DNA from: Chitinophaga polysaccharea
GTDB lineage: Bacteria; Bacteroidota; Bacteroidia; Chitinophagales; Chitinophagaceae
DNA: 64,000 nt
Reading direction: 5' to 3'
Assembly (NCBI RefSeq): GCF_902150045.1
Contig: NZ_CABFVU010000006.1
Location: 62,001 to 126,000, forward strand
Shown here: positions 53,386-61,834 of the stretch, in pieces
Layout: each line of letters begins with the position of its first letter
How positions within the stretch are numbered: position 1 is the first letter of the stretch
Made by a program: the position numbers and the translations under genes
Notes under the pieces: generated by a model
The model's database searches: none
Told to the model about the DNA's origin: nothing
The model's input: the letters and a program-made list of their open reading frames with translations, nothing else

Positions 53386-54168
53386 TTATTTCAATATCTC
53401 CCCTTCAAACACCAGCGTCGCCGGGCCACAGAGCCAGATATTCTCAAACGTCCGTTCACCGGTTTTGGTGAAGCGTACTTCCAGCTGTCCGCCCAGGGTT
53501 TGCACCGGTACGATGTATTCTTTTTCTTCTGCCCCCGCAAAAGTAAGCGCAGCAGCGGTTACGCCGGTACCGCAGGAGTAGGTTTCGTCTTCCACACCTC
53601 TTTCATAGGTACGTACAAAGATGCCGTTTTCATATTTCTGTACGAAGTTCACATTGGTGCCTTCTGCTGCGAAGCGGTCGTTGTAGCGGATACCGCGGCC
53701 TTCGTTAAACACATCCACGGCCTGAACATCTTCCACATACTTTACAAAATGGGGTGAACCGGTGTTGAGGTAGTAATAGAGGGGGCCGTGTTCCACATAG
53801 TCCACATCCTGCATTTTCAGGTTTACCCAGTTGTTGCCATCCATAGTGGCCTGGTGCTCGCCATCTACTGCAATAAAATAGAGGTTACCGTCGCCTACGC
53901 CCATTTTATGGGCAAATGCGGCGAGGCATCGGCCGCCGTTACCGCACATGGTGCCTTCACGGCCATCGGCATTATAATATTTCATGGCGAAGTCGTATTC
54001 CTCGCTTTTGTTGAGCAGCATTAAACCGTCTGCGCCTATACCGAAGCGGCGGTCGCACAGTTCATTCACCTGTTCGTCTGTGAGCCAGTCGTATTGCCCT
54101 TCCCGGTTATCCATAATGACGAAGTCATTGCCGGTTCCCTGGTATTTATAAAAGTGGATATTATTCAT
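53386..54168 (-). CDS. dapF: diaminopimelate epimerase
   Basis: A 260-residue enzyme that converts LL- to meso-diaminopimelate for lysine and peptidoglycan. The two catalytic cysteines are C75 in MCGNGGRC and C199 in SCGTGVTA; YQGTGNDFV lies near the N-terminus. Length is normal. A repeat element lies immediately upstream (54191 onward), so its promoter must be inside or beyond the repeat. Confidence 0.96.
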   Translation of the reverse strand: MNNIHFYKYQGTGNDFVIMDNREGQYDWLTDEQVNELCDRRFGIGADGLMLLNKSEEYDFAMKYYNADGREGTMCGNGGRCLAAFAHKMGVGDGNLYFIAVDGEHQATMDGNNWVNLKMQDVDYVEHGPLYYYLNTGSPHFVKYVEDVQAVDVFNEGRGIRYNDRFAAEGTNVNFVQKYENGIFVRTYERGVEDETYSCGTGVTAAALTFAGAEEKEYIVPVQTLGGQLEVRFTKTGERTFENIWLCGPATLVFEGEILK

Positions 54169-54190
54169 AAGTACAAAGATAAAAAATTAA

Positions 54191-54427
54191 CGCGGATGTT
54201 GTCTGACTCAGGATTGTGATGATTACGCTGATATTATTTTTTGATTTTAAAAGGATTTTGAAGATACTGGTAATAGATATATTTGTTTACATCTTCCTAA
54301 GCCCTCTAAGTTCCATACATTTAAAAAGCATCAGCAGATATATTCGCTTACATCTTCCCCTATCTTTTAAAATCAAAAAATAATATCAGCGTAATCATCA
54401 CAATCCTGAGTCAGACAAAACTCGCGG
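54191..54427. repeat. dyad repeat element, copy 7 (perfect 55-bp arms)
   Basis: Between two minus-strand genes. The left arm 54199-54253 is the exact reverse complement of 54364-54418, 55 bp without a mismatch. Tip TTGTCTGACTCAGGATT on both sides; units GATTGTGAT, GATTACGCT, then GATATTATT and a T/A-rich end. The centre contains two copies of the half-hairpin GTTTACATCTTCC / GCTTACATCTTCC (near 54283-54297 and 54344-54358), an internal duplication. The right end stops 6 bp before the stop codon of the phosphorylase gene. Confidence 0.9.
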
Positions 54428-54433
54428 AGGCGA

Positions 54434-55312
54434 CTACATACCAGCAATCACGCCCAGCCCTTTTTCGATAAGCGCCGCCACCGCCGCGCCGCCGTCTTTG
54501 CTGAACTCCTTGCGGATACGGTTGGCAACGATAGCGCTGATGGAAAGGCATTCATGGCCCAGCACGCGGCCCATGCCGTAGATGGCAGAGGTTTCCATTT
54601 CAAAGTTGGTGATGCGGTGATGTTCGTAGTTGAAGTTGGTCAGGTTATCGATCAGGTGGGGGTTCGACAGGGTACCACGGAGTACACGGCCTTGCGGCGC
54701 ATAGAAACCGGGGCAGGTAACGGTGATGCCTGTATGAAAACCTTCTGTGAACAGTGACTGCAACCTGGCGGATGCTTCAAAGAGGCATGGATTAGCGCCC
54801 CCGGGCTGCAGGAATACCTGGCCGCGGAAAGATTGCAGCAGTTGTTTTTCTGCGCTGGTATTTTCGAACGCATAGTAATTCATGAGGTTGTCGAGGCCAA
54901 GACCGTGCGACGATACCACGAAGCTGTCTACCGGGATGCTTTCCTGCAGCGCGCCGGAAGTGCCGAGGCGGATGATTTGCAGGGAAGTGAGGGCAGGTTT
55001 TACCAGGCGTGTTTCAAAATCTATATTTACGAGTGCGTCCAGCTCATTGAATACGATATCGATGTTATCGGTGCCAATACCTGTGGAAACCACGGAGAGG
55101 CGTTTGTTACCGATATAGCCGGTATGCGTTACAAATTCGCGGTGCTGATGTTTGCTTTCTATCTTATCAAAGTGTTTACTTACTGCGCCTACACGGTCTG
55201 GGTCGCCAACGGTGATGATGGTATGAGCCAGTTCTTCCGGTCTTACATCCAGGTGATATACGGCTCCACGGTTGTTGATGATCAGTTCTGATTCTGCAAT
55301 ACGATTATCCAT
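54434..55312 (-). CDS. nucleoside phosphorylase (uridine phosphorylase-like)
   Basis: A protein of 292 residues of the NP-1/uridine phosphorylase family. Phosphate-binding GDPDRVG at about residue 37, VSTGIGTDNIDI, IIRLGTSGALQ, and FEMETSAIYGMGRVLGH near the C-terminus match the active site. It would split a nucleoside with phosphate into base and ribose-1-phosphate in the cytoplasm. The specificity is not certain. The tRNA-Cys promoter region lies upstream in the other direction. Confidence 0.88.
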   Translation of the reverse strand: MDNRIAESELIINNRGAVYHLDVRPEELAHTIITVGDPDRVGAVSKHFDKIESKHQHREFVTHTGYIGNKRLSVVSTGIGTDNIDIVFNELDALVNIDFETRLVKPALTSLQIIRLGTSGALQESIPVDSFVVSSHGLGLDNLMNYYAFENTSAEKQLLQSFRGQVFLQPGGANPCLFEASARLQSLFTEGFHTGITVTCPGFYAPQGRVLRGTLSNPHLIDNLTNFNYEHHRITNFEMETSAIYGMGRVLGHECLSISAIVANRIRKEFSKDGGAAVAALIEKGLGVIAGM

Positions 55313-55415
55313 TTGTATTAAATTTTTGTTATTCGCAAATCAACATTTCCAGTGCCAATATTCCTTTGTTCTGCTATATTATCAAAATATTTTTTCAGAT
55401 ATTTATTAAATAATA

Positions 55416-55446
55416 TTTGGTGGTTATCAGAAATTCACTACTTTTG
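55416..55446 (+). promoter_or_regulatory. candidate promoter of tRNA-Cys
   Basis: TTTG at 55416-55419 and TACTTTTG at 55439-55446, 23 bp apart, slightly long for the consensus. It is 66 bp before the tRNA. Confidence 0.45.
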
Positions 55447-55511
55447 CAATCCCACAAAACGAATGAGATGTACGCCAGTGGGGAACTTCCGGCGAACATT
55501 TTGAAAATGAT

Positions 55512-55582
55512 GGTTCCGTGGCCGAGTGGCTAGGCAGAGGTCTGCAAAGCCTCGTACAGCGGTTCGAATCCGCTCGGAACCT
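55512..55582 (+). tRNA. tRNA-Cys (GCA)
   Basis: A full cloverleaf: acceptor GGTTCCG / CGGAACC, D stem GCC/GGC, anticodon stem GAGGT / GCCTC with loop CTGCAAA (anticodon GCA), T stem AGCGG / CCGCT with loop TTCGAAT, discriminator T. CCA is not encoded. 71 nt without CCA. Confidence 0.95.
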
Positions 55583-55599
55583 CTACCTGTTTTCTTTCT

Positions 55600-55630
55600 T
55601 AAAGCCGCGATTTACGCGGCTTTTCTTTAT
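55600..55630 (+). terminator. terminator after tRNA-Cys
   Basis: AAAGCCGCG, loop ATTTA, CGCGGCTTTT: a GC-rich stem with a T-run, about 20 bp after the tRNA. Confidence 0.85.
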
Positions 55631-55894
55631 TACAACAGCCCCCAAACCATGCTCTTGCGCCTGAAATATGTGGTGGTGGCCGCTTACAGGGATAAAAAAG
55701 AAATAATACAAACTATGTTGAAATATCAACCCAAAAGCTTATATTGCATACCCCGCAAGAGGCAGGTGAGGTTATCAGAAGGCAAGAGATTTATCAATAA
55801 TTTACTATAGCTATTTAAACACAGCGTGTGTAATTGATAATAAAGATATCGGCGGCATTTTCCATTAAACATGGAGCTGCCAACATTTTCCGGT
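55631..55894. other. region without clear gene between tRNA-Cys and the GNAT gene
   Basis: The only open frame is a short one of 54 codons from ATG 55649 that I do not believe is a gene. A weak promoter-like pair (TTG at 55718, TATATTG at 55740) and the strong palindrome at 55895-55926 that follows leave room for a small RNA, but nothing firm is seen. Confidence 0.3.
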
Positions 55895-55926
55895 CAACAA
55901 GCCTTCTGCATGCAGAAGGCTTGTTG
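55895..55926. terminator. perfect 32-nt palindrome, terminator-like
   Basis: CAACAAGCCTTCTGCA followed directly by its exact reverse complement, with CGTTTTAT after it. No gene on the plus strand ends just before it except the tRNA, which has its own terminator. Confidence 0.6.
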
Positions 55927-55955
55927 CGTTTTATATACATTAAAAAGAAGTGGTT

Positions 55956-56447
55956 ATGACAGAGATTATTAAAGTAACCGCCGAAGATTCCAAGCACCTG
56001 AACCAGGTGAAGCTGCTTTTCCGCGAATATGCCAACTGGCTGAATGTAGACCTGAGTTTTCAGCAATTTGAAGATGAGCTAACAAACCTGCCTGGTGTGT
56101 ATGTGCCTCCCACCGGAGCATTGTTCTTGGCCTTGGTAGACGGACAACTGGCCGGATGTGTGGCCATAAGATCATTCGACAACAGTACTGCAGAAATGAA
56201 ACGTCTTTTTGTGAAGGACGCATTTAAAGGCCATGGTGTAGGGAAAGCCCTTGCCAGTGCAGCTATTACAGAAAGCAGGGAACTTGGTTATAAGCGGATC
56301 CTGCTGGATACATTAGCGCATATGCGCCCTGCTATTGATCTGTACACATCGCTCGGGTTTCAGCCGATAGCAGCGTATTACGATAATCCTATCAGTGATG
56401 CGGTGTATTTATCATTGAATATCGAGGCCGCCGATACTTTAACTTAA
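55956..56447 (+). CDS. GNAT family N-acetyltransferase
   Basis: A 163-residue acetyltransferase: strand MKRLFVKDAFKGHGVGKALA holds the acetyl-CoA binding motif (R/Q-x-x-G-x-G/A as KGHGVGKA), followed by KRILLDTLAHMRPAIDLYTSLGF. The start ATG at 55956 follows a purine-rich AAAAAGAAG; an in-frame GTG two codons earlier is possible. The acceptor substrate is unknown. Confidence 0.85.
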   Translation: MTEIIKVTAEDSKHLNQVKLLFREYANWLNVDLSFQQFEDELTNLPGVYVPPTGALFLALVDGQLAGCVAIRSFDNSTAEMKRLFVKDAFKGHGVGKALASAAITESRELGYKRILLDTLAHMRPAIDLYTSLGFQPIAAYYDNPISDAVYLSLNIEAADTLT

Positions 56448-56451
56448 AAAA

Positions 56452-56487
56452 AATGCAGCGGAGGATCTTTCCTCCGCTGCAATAATA
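56452..56487. terminator. bidirectional terminator
   Basis: TGCAGCGGAGGA, loop TCTT, TCCTCCGCTGCA with A and T runs outside, between the GNAT and DUF1080 genes, which are convergent. Confidence 0.88.
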
Positions 56488-56500
56488 TAAGAATGATAGC

Positions 56501-57238
56501 TTACAGGGGTCTTATCCAGATATTCCTGAAGCTCACGGGGTTTCCGTGATCCTGCAGTGCGATAGATTTAGCACCGTGTTTTACATAAGTTGGTTTGCCT
56601 ATATATTCTGTTTTGCCTTCCAGCTCCACATTATTCTGTACCAGTACGCCGTTTTGCAATACGGTGGCTCTTGCCGGAGATTTCAGGGAACCGTCGTCGT
56701 TAAAGCGGGGAGCGGTCCATATCACATCATAGGTTTGCCATTCGCCTGGTTTTTTGCAGGCATTTACCAAAGGAATTTTTTGTTTATAAAAACTGCCGGC
56801 CTGCCCGTTGGAGTAGGTGCGGTTATTATAGTTGTCCAATACCTGCAGCTCGTATTGCTCCTGCATAAAAACGCCGCTGTTGCCGCGTCCCTGGCTTTCG
56901 CCTTTTACTTCTGCGGGCGTGCGCCATTCAATATGCAGTTGGAAGTCTTCAAACTGCTGCTTTGTTTTAATAACACCGCCTCCTTTTACAACGGTCATAG
57001 CATCATCTTTCACCTCCCATTTTGCAGGGCCTCCGTTTTCTGATTCCCAGTTGTCGAGGTTCTTACCGTTGAACAGCACAATGGCATCGGAAGGAGCGGT
57101 GAGGGTTTCTGTGCCCGGCGTAATTACTTTTGGCACCGGTTCCCAAACCTCTGTAGCTTCAGGTTTCATCTGCTCCTTGTTTTGCGCGGTGGCGGCCACC
57201 GTGAGCAGGGTACAGGCAGATAACAGTAGCGTACGCAT
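56501..57238 (-). CDS. DUF1080 (3-keto-disaccharide hydrolase domain) protein, secreted
   Basis: A 245-residue protein with a signal peptide (LLLSACTLLTVAATAQ) and a concanavalin-like DUF1080 fold: IVLFNGKNLDNWES, WEVKDDAMTVVKGGG, LHIEWRTPAEVKGESQGRGNS-like stretch with GNSGVFMQ, and the terminal SFRNIWIRPL. Members of this family have been linked to hydrolysis of 3-keto-glycosides. It lies directly next to a Tat-exported Gfo/Idh oxidoreductase on the same strand (46 bp gap), which fits oxidation followed by cleavage outside the cytoplasm. Confidence 0.88.
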   Translation of the reverse strand: MRTLLLSACTLLTVAATAQNKEQMKPEATEVWEPVPKVITPGTETLTAPSDAIVLFNGKNLDNWESENGGPAKWEVKDDAMTVVKGGGVIKTKQQFEDFQLHIEWRTPAEVKGESQGRGNSGVFMQEQYELQVLDNYNNRTYSNGQAGSFYKQKIPLVNACKKPGEWQTYDVIWTAPRFNDDGSLKSPARATVLQNGVLVQNNVELEGKTEYIGKPTYVKHGAKSIALQDHGNPVSFRNIWIRPL

Positions 57239-57284
57239 ATGTCTTTTATATTTTTTTATAAAGATGTTAAGAAGATATTTTCGT

Positions 57285-58607
57285 TCAGGCAGTAACGTTA
57301 GGCAGGTGATACCCGTTATGGTATTGTGCTGCTAACAGTTTGTTGGCGTCGCTATCTGTGAATTTGCCAGATGCCTGATCCCAGTATACTTTTTTGCCGG
57401 TGCGGTAGGCTATATTGCCCATCTGTGCAGTGGTAGCCACCAGGGAACCTACCTGTACAGAAGCATGAAGGTCGTCCAGCTTGCGGGATTTCACTACTTC
57501 TATGAAGTTGGTGGTGTGAAGATCCAGGCCATTGTCGACCGACTTTTGCCTTGGCACCGCTTCCATTTTATCTTTTTCAGGTATTACTTCCCATCCGCCA
57601 CGATCCAGTACCAGCGTACCGTTGTTGCCGATGAAGGCAATGCCGTGATCGCGTCCGTAAGGGCCGCCATCGATGCCTATCGCCTGTTCCCACTGGATAT
57701 TGTAGTCGTCGAACTCGTATACAGTAGTGAGTGTATCCGGTGTTTCAGCAGCGTCGTCAGGGTAGGCGAACTTACCACCTGCGGCCATAATGGATTTTGG
57801 TGCGGCGGATTTCATACCCAGCAGTGCATAATCGAGCAGGTGAACACCCCAGTCGGTCATGAGGCCACCGGCATAATCCCAGTACCAGCGGAAGTTGAAA
57901 TGGAAGCGATTGGGGTTGAAGGGGCGGGTGGTAGCGGGGCCCAGCCAGGCTTTATAGTCCACGCCAGCTGGTGGAGTGCCATCGGGTTTTACCGGAATGG
58001 ATTTCATCCAGCCCATATAAGCCCATGCTTTCACGAGGCGTATCTGGCCGAGCTTACCGGAGTGTACAAATTCTATAGCGTCTTTGAAGTGCTGCTGGCT
58101 GCGCTGCCATTGGCCTACCTGCACAGCGCGACTGTATTTCTGCTGTGCTGCAACCATAGAGCGGCATTCTACAATGGAATTGCCCATTGGTTTTTCTACG
58201 TACACATCTTTACCGGCGGCACAGGCATCTGTCATTTGCAGGCAGTGCCAGTGATCGGGTGTGCCAATCACTACTGCATCAATGTCCTTATCTTCCAGGA
58301 GCTTGCGGTAGTCGCTGTAGGCTTTCACTTTAATGCCTTTCTGGGCCAGCTCGGCCACCCTTTTGTCCAGCACGTTTTTGTCCACATCGCAGAGGGCTAC
58401 GCATTGTGCAGCGGGATTTTTCAGCATAGACGTAAGGTCGGCCCAACCCATACCGTTGATGCCAATGGCGGCTACATTGAGGCGGTCGCTGGATGCTACG
58501 GTCCGTAGCGGAAATGCCTGCAATCCGGCGGGCAGCGCGGATGCCAATCCTGCCCCGGCCATCAGCGTGGAAGCGGATTTGATAAAGTTTCTACGGGAAT
58601 TGTTCAT
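57285..58607 (-). CDS. Gfo/Idh/MocA family oxidoreductase with Tat signal
   Basis: About 440 residues. The N-terminus SRRNFIKSASTLMAGAG is a twin-arginine signal, so the protein is exported folded with its cofactor. The Rossmann domain starts at LNVAAIGINGMGWADL; VVIGTPDHWHCLQ and DVYVEKPMGNSI (EKP motif) are typical NAD(P)-binding parts, and a GFO/IDH C domain follows (TDWGVHLLDYAL). ATG at 58607 is chosen because it opens the Tat signal; an earlier in-frame start runs into the repeat region. It probably acts on a sugar at C3; this is inference from context. Confidence 0.9.
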   Translation of the reverse strand: MNNSRRNFIKSASTLMAGAGLASALPAGLQAFPLRTVASSDRLNVAAIGINGMGWADLTSMLKNPAAQCVALCDVDKNVLDKRVAELAQKGIKVKAYSDYRKLLEDKDIDAVVIGTPDHWHCLQMTDACAAGKDVYVEKPMGNSIVECRSMVAAQQKYSRAVQVGQWQRSQQHFKDAIEFVHSGKLGQIRLVKAWAYMGWMKSIPVKPDGTPPAGVDYKAWLGPATTRPFNPNRFHFNFRWYWDYAGGLMTDWGVHLLDYALLGMKSAAPKSIMAAGGKFAYPDDAAETPDTLTTVYEFDDYNIQWEQAIGIDGGPYGRDHGIAFIGNNGTLVLDRGGWEVIPEKDKMEAVPRQKSVDNGLDLHTTNFIEVVKSRKLDDLHASVQVGSLVATTAQMGNIAYRTGKKVYWDQASGKFTDSDANKLLAAQYHNGYHLPNVTA

Positions 58608-58681
58608 GTAATAAAACGTTTTTGTGGAATTGTTAAAATGACAATTAAAAATACAAAATAGACAAAAACAGGGAGATTTTA

Positions 58682-59115
58682 GCGGAGGATTGTGGAATTT
58701 GTCTTGGAACACTGATTACGCTGATTATGATGATTAGCTTGATTGATTTTTTTGGATTTATAGAGGATCGGGGAGATTTTGGTGTAATGATCGTCTTCGG
58801 CGATGTAAATTGTCTTGGAACACTGATTACGCTGATTATGATGATTTGTTTGATTTTATTTTTTTGGATTTATAGAGGATCGGGGAGATTTTGGTGTAAT
58901 GATCGCCTTCGGCGATGTAAATTGTCTTGGAACACTGATTACGCTGATTACGCTGATTTGTTTGATTTTATTTTTTTGGATTTTATAAATAAGGGAGATA
59001 TATGCAAACGCTGCGTATATCTCCCTTATTTATAAAATCATCACATTATCCAATCCACAAATCATCATAATCAGCGTAATCAGTGTTCCAAGACAATCGC
59101 CGAAGGCGATCCCGT
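58682..59115. repeat. dyad repeat element, copy 8 (tandem array of three left arms)
   Basis: Three left arms with the TTGGAACA tip start at 58699, 58810 and 58922, giving a tandem period of 111-112 bp. The first two repeats share the same filler (TTTGGATTTATAGAGGATCG, then GGGAGATT...) and end with a mini-hairpin (58790-58804 and 58902-58916). The third leads into a full inner hairpin (58983-59037; GGGAGATATA with TATATCTCCC) and the single right arm with a mini-hairpin at 59096-59110. The right arm (59057-59096) matches the second left arm (58810-58849) over 40 bp better than the adjacent third one. Confidence 0.85.
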
Positions 59116-59119
59116 CCGC

Positions 59120-60622
59120 TTACTCCTCGGGTTCCTCGCTTTCGCTGCCCAGGCTGAAGTTCATCATGGTGCCCAGCAGGTCGCTGAAGCGGGTTTCGTT
59201 TTCCACTACTTTTTTACTGATGAGTGAATAGGATGATAAACCGTGCAATACGAACTCCATCAGCAGCAGGGCTTCCTTGTTGTTGGCTTTAGGGAAGCGG
59301 GCTTTGATAAGATCTTTCAGCCCTTCCACTTTACTGAGGGTAGCCTCGTATTGTTTATCGCTGATATCCTGCAGCAGCTGTACAGAGTTGCCTTTGTCGA
59401 ACCACTGTATTACGCTGCGGTAAGGATTTTCAGCAGGGGAGCCGGCTTTCTTTTTCTTAAAGGAGTCCGGGTTGGGAAAATAGATAGCAAAGAGGGTGCG
59501 GATGGCTTTATCCAGCAGGTTATGCGCCACCTGGAGGGGGCCTTCCTGTTCACCTTCGTATACCAGCTCAATTTTACCGGTAATAGCAGGGATAATGGCC
59601 TGCAGATCGGCAATGCGCACCTGTGTTTCCTTTTCCTTGTTGATGATGGCCCTGCGTTCGCCTGCGCTCACTGCGTTTTCGTAGGCGGCGATGGTTAAGC
59701 GGGCGGATACGCCGCTTTTCTTATCCACGTATTCGCTGGACCGTGCTTCAAACGACACCTGTTCGATGAGGCGTTTCACCATATCGGCAATCTGCACTTT
59801 GGCTTGCTGGTCTTCGTGTATATCGGCTTCCTGTTCGGTGATGAGCAGGGAGTTTTCAATTGTTTTAGGGTAGTGGGTAATGATCTGGCTTTCGATCCTG
59901 TCTTTCAACGGCGTAACAATCGAACCACGGTTCGTATAGTCTTCCGGGTTAGCCGTGAAAATAAACAGGATATCCAGCGGCATCCTTACTTTAAAGCCCC
60001 TGATCTGTATATCTCCTTCCTGGAGGATATTGAACAGGGATACCTGTATGCGCGCCTGGAGGTCGGGAAGCTCATTAATTACGAAGATGCCGCGGTTGGA
60101 GCGGGGAATGATACCGAAGTGGATCACTCTTTCATCGGCATAACTGAGTTTCATATTGGCTGCTTTGATAGGGTCTATATCGCCTACCAGGTCGGCCACG
60201 GACACGTCTGGTGTGGCCAGCTTCTCGCCATACCGTGCGCTCCTGTGGAGCCAGGTGATGGGGGTCTGGTCGCCTTTTTCATCGATCAGGTCTTTAGCAT
60301 AGCGTGATAGTGGGTGGAAGGGATCATCATTTACTTCAGAACCTTCCACTACGGGGATGTATTCATCCAGCAGGTCGGTCATCTGGCGGGCCATGCGTGT
60401 TTTGGCCTGGCCGCGCAGGCCGAGGAAAAGGATATTGTGTCTTGACAGCAGGGCTCTTTCCGTGTCGGGGATCACCGTGTCTTCATAACCGATGATGCCG
60501 GGGAAGGTCCCTTCTTTGTCCTGTAGTTTTTTGACCAGGTTACGCCTGATCTCTTCTTTTACTGAAACCGGTTTATAGCCACTTTTCTTTAGTTCGCCCA
60601 GTGTTTTTATGTTTGTATTCAT
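59120..60622 (-). CDS. MoxR/ChlI-like AAA+ ATPase
   Basis: A 500-residue ATPase. Walker A GLRGQAKT is at residues 68-75; SNRGIFVINELPDL serves as Walker B and the sensor region follows with LFIFTANPEDYTNRG. An extended helical region follows the AAA+ core, longer than in typical MoxR (about 330). Such ATPases act as chaperones with a partner VWA protein, and a VWA gene lies 80 bp upstream on the same strand. It ends in an acidic tail. The target of the pair is unknown. Confidence 0.85.
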   Translation of the reverse strand: MNTNIKTLGELKKSGYKPVSVKEEIRRNLVKKLQDKEGTFPGIIGYEDTVIPDTERALLSRHNILFLGLRGQAKTRMARQMTDLLDEYIPVVEGSEVNDDPFHPLSRYAKDLIDEKGDQTPITWLHRSARYGEKLATPDVSVADLVGDIDPIKAANMKLSYADERVIHFGIIPRSNRGIFVINELPDLQARIQVSLFNILQEGDIQIRGFKVRMPLDILFIFTANPEDYTNRGSIVTPLKDRIESQIITHYPKTIENSLLITEQEADIHEDQQAKVQIADMVKRLIEQVSFEARSSEYVDKKSGVSARLTIAAYENAVSAGERRAIINKEKETQVRIADLQAIIPAITGKIELVYEGEQEGPLQVAHNLLDKAIRTLFAIYFPNPDSFKKKKAGSPAENPYRSVIQWFDKGNSVQLLQDISDKQYEATLSKVEGLKDLIKARFPKANNKEALLLMEFVLHGLSSYSLISKKVVENETRFSDLLGTMMNFSLGSESEEPEE

Positions 60623-60701
60623 CTTTGATAATTACGCATTACGAATTGGCAGTAGCTGGCGTTGGATGCTGGATCCGTTTTAACTATGCTGCTGTTTACT
60701 A

Positions 60702-61796
60702 TTAATAAAATTTCCTTTTGCCGCTTTCAAAATCGCGGAAAAGGAATTGTCCCAGTTTATCGGTGCCGGAGAAAAAGGCTTTACCGGCATTGGTTTCGGT
60801 AAATTCCTGTACAAATTTCTGCAGCCACGGATCGGTGGCAACCATGAAGGTGGTGATAGGTATTTTCAGTTTTTTGCATTGGGCGGCGAGGTTGAGGGTA
60901 CGGTTAAGTATTTTCCTGTCGAGCCCGAAGCTGTTCTTGTAATACTGCGATCCTATTTTCAGGCAGGTGGGTTTTCCATCTGTGATCATAAAGATCTGCT
61001 TGTTCGGGTTACGTCGTCGGCGGAGCAGGTCCATAGCCAGTTCCAGACCTGCCACGGTATTGGTATGGAAGGGGCCAACCTGCAAATAGGGAAGGTCTTT
61101 GATCTCTATCTGCCAGGCGTCGTTTCCAAACACAATAATGTCGAGCGTATCCTTTGGATAGCGGGTGGTGATCAGCTCCGCCAGGGCCATAGCCACTTTT
61201 TTAGCGGGCGTGATCCTGTCTTCCCCGTAAAGGATCATGGAATGCGAGATATCGATCATCAGGGCGGTAGACGTTTGCGTTTTGAAGTCGGTTTCCTTCA
61301 CCTCCAGGTCGTCCTGCTGGATGGAGAAACTGTCGATCCCGTGATTGATCTGTGCATTCCGGATAGAGGCGGTAATATCCAGCTGGTCCACGCCGTCGCC
61401 AAATTCGAAGGGGCGGGTTTCTGCATTGAGCTCATCGCCCATGCCGGATTTGCGGATATTATGATTGCCGGTAGTTGACTTTTTCAGTTTGCCGAAGATC
61501 TCTTCCAATGCGTTTTTGCGTATAGTTTGTTCCGCTTTGGAAGTGATTTCTATGGCGCCGCTTTCCTCGTTTTCGCGGATGTACCCTTTATCTTTCAGCT
61601 CCTGTATAAAATCGCCGATGCCGTATTCCTGGTTGGTGAGATTATACTCGTTGTCCAGCTCAGTAAGCCATTGCAGGGCTTCTGATACGTCTCCGCTGGT
61701 GTATGTAAGGAGTTGGGTGAAAAGATCCAGTAATTTCTGGAAAGGTGGTTTTTTGTTGTCGCCCGGGTTGAACCTGGTAAATTGTATTCCTCTCAT
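60702..61796 (-). CDS. VWA domain protein (MoxR partner)
   Basis: A 364-residue protein. The N-terminal ~140 residues are helical and without known domain; the VWA domain has an intact metal site: D182-x-S184-x-S186 in MIDISHSM, a threonine in HTNT and the late aspartate in MITDGKPT. No signal peptide or membrane helix is visible, so it should act in the cytoplasm or at the membrane face. It lies upstream of the MoxR-like gene in the same direction and the two likely form one unit, flanked on either side by repeat copies 8 and 9. Confidence 0.85.
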   Translation of the reverse strand: MRGIQFTRFNPGDNKKPPFQKLLDLFTQLLTYTSGDVSEALQWLTELDNEYNLTNQEYGIGDFIQELKDKGYIRENEESGAIEITSKAEQTIRKNALEEIFGKLKKSTTGNHNIRKSGMGDELNAETRPFEFGDGVDQLDITASIRNAQINHGIDSFSIQQDDLEVKETDFKTQTSTALMIDISHSMILYGEDRITPAKKVAMALAELITTRYPKDTLDIIVFGNDAWQIEIKDLPYLQVGPFHTNTVAGLELAMDLLRRRRNPNKQIFMITDGKPTCLKIGSQYYKNSFGLDRKILNRTLNLAAQCKKLKIPITTFMVATDPWLQKFVQEFTETNAGKAFFSGTDKLGQFLFRDFESGKRKFY

Positions 61797-61834
61797 AGCT
61801 TAGCTCATCTTCAGAATTAAATTTACCACTTTTC

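Noticed and set aside
55526..55810. 94-codon frame overlapping the tRNA
   Set aside because: Starts inside tRNA-Cys and crosses its terminator.
57465..58508. 347-codon frame antisense to the Gfo/Idh gene
   Set aside because: Shadow of a clear gene; biased amino-acid composition and no domain.
58727..59035. Open frame across repeat copy 8 encoding repeated Leu/Ile-rich and DYADYAD-like peptides
   Set aside because: The frame comes from the 9-bp GATTnnnnT units, which leave all frames open; the same peptide style appears in other copies (61823-62032). No start signal, no family.
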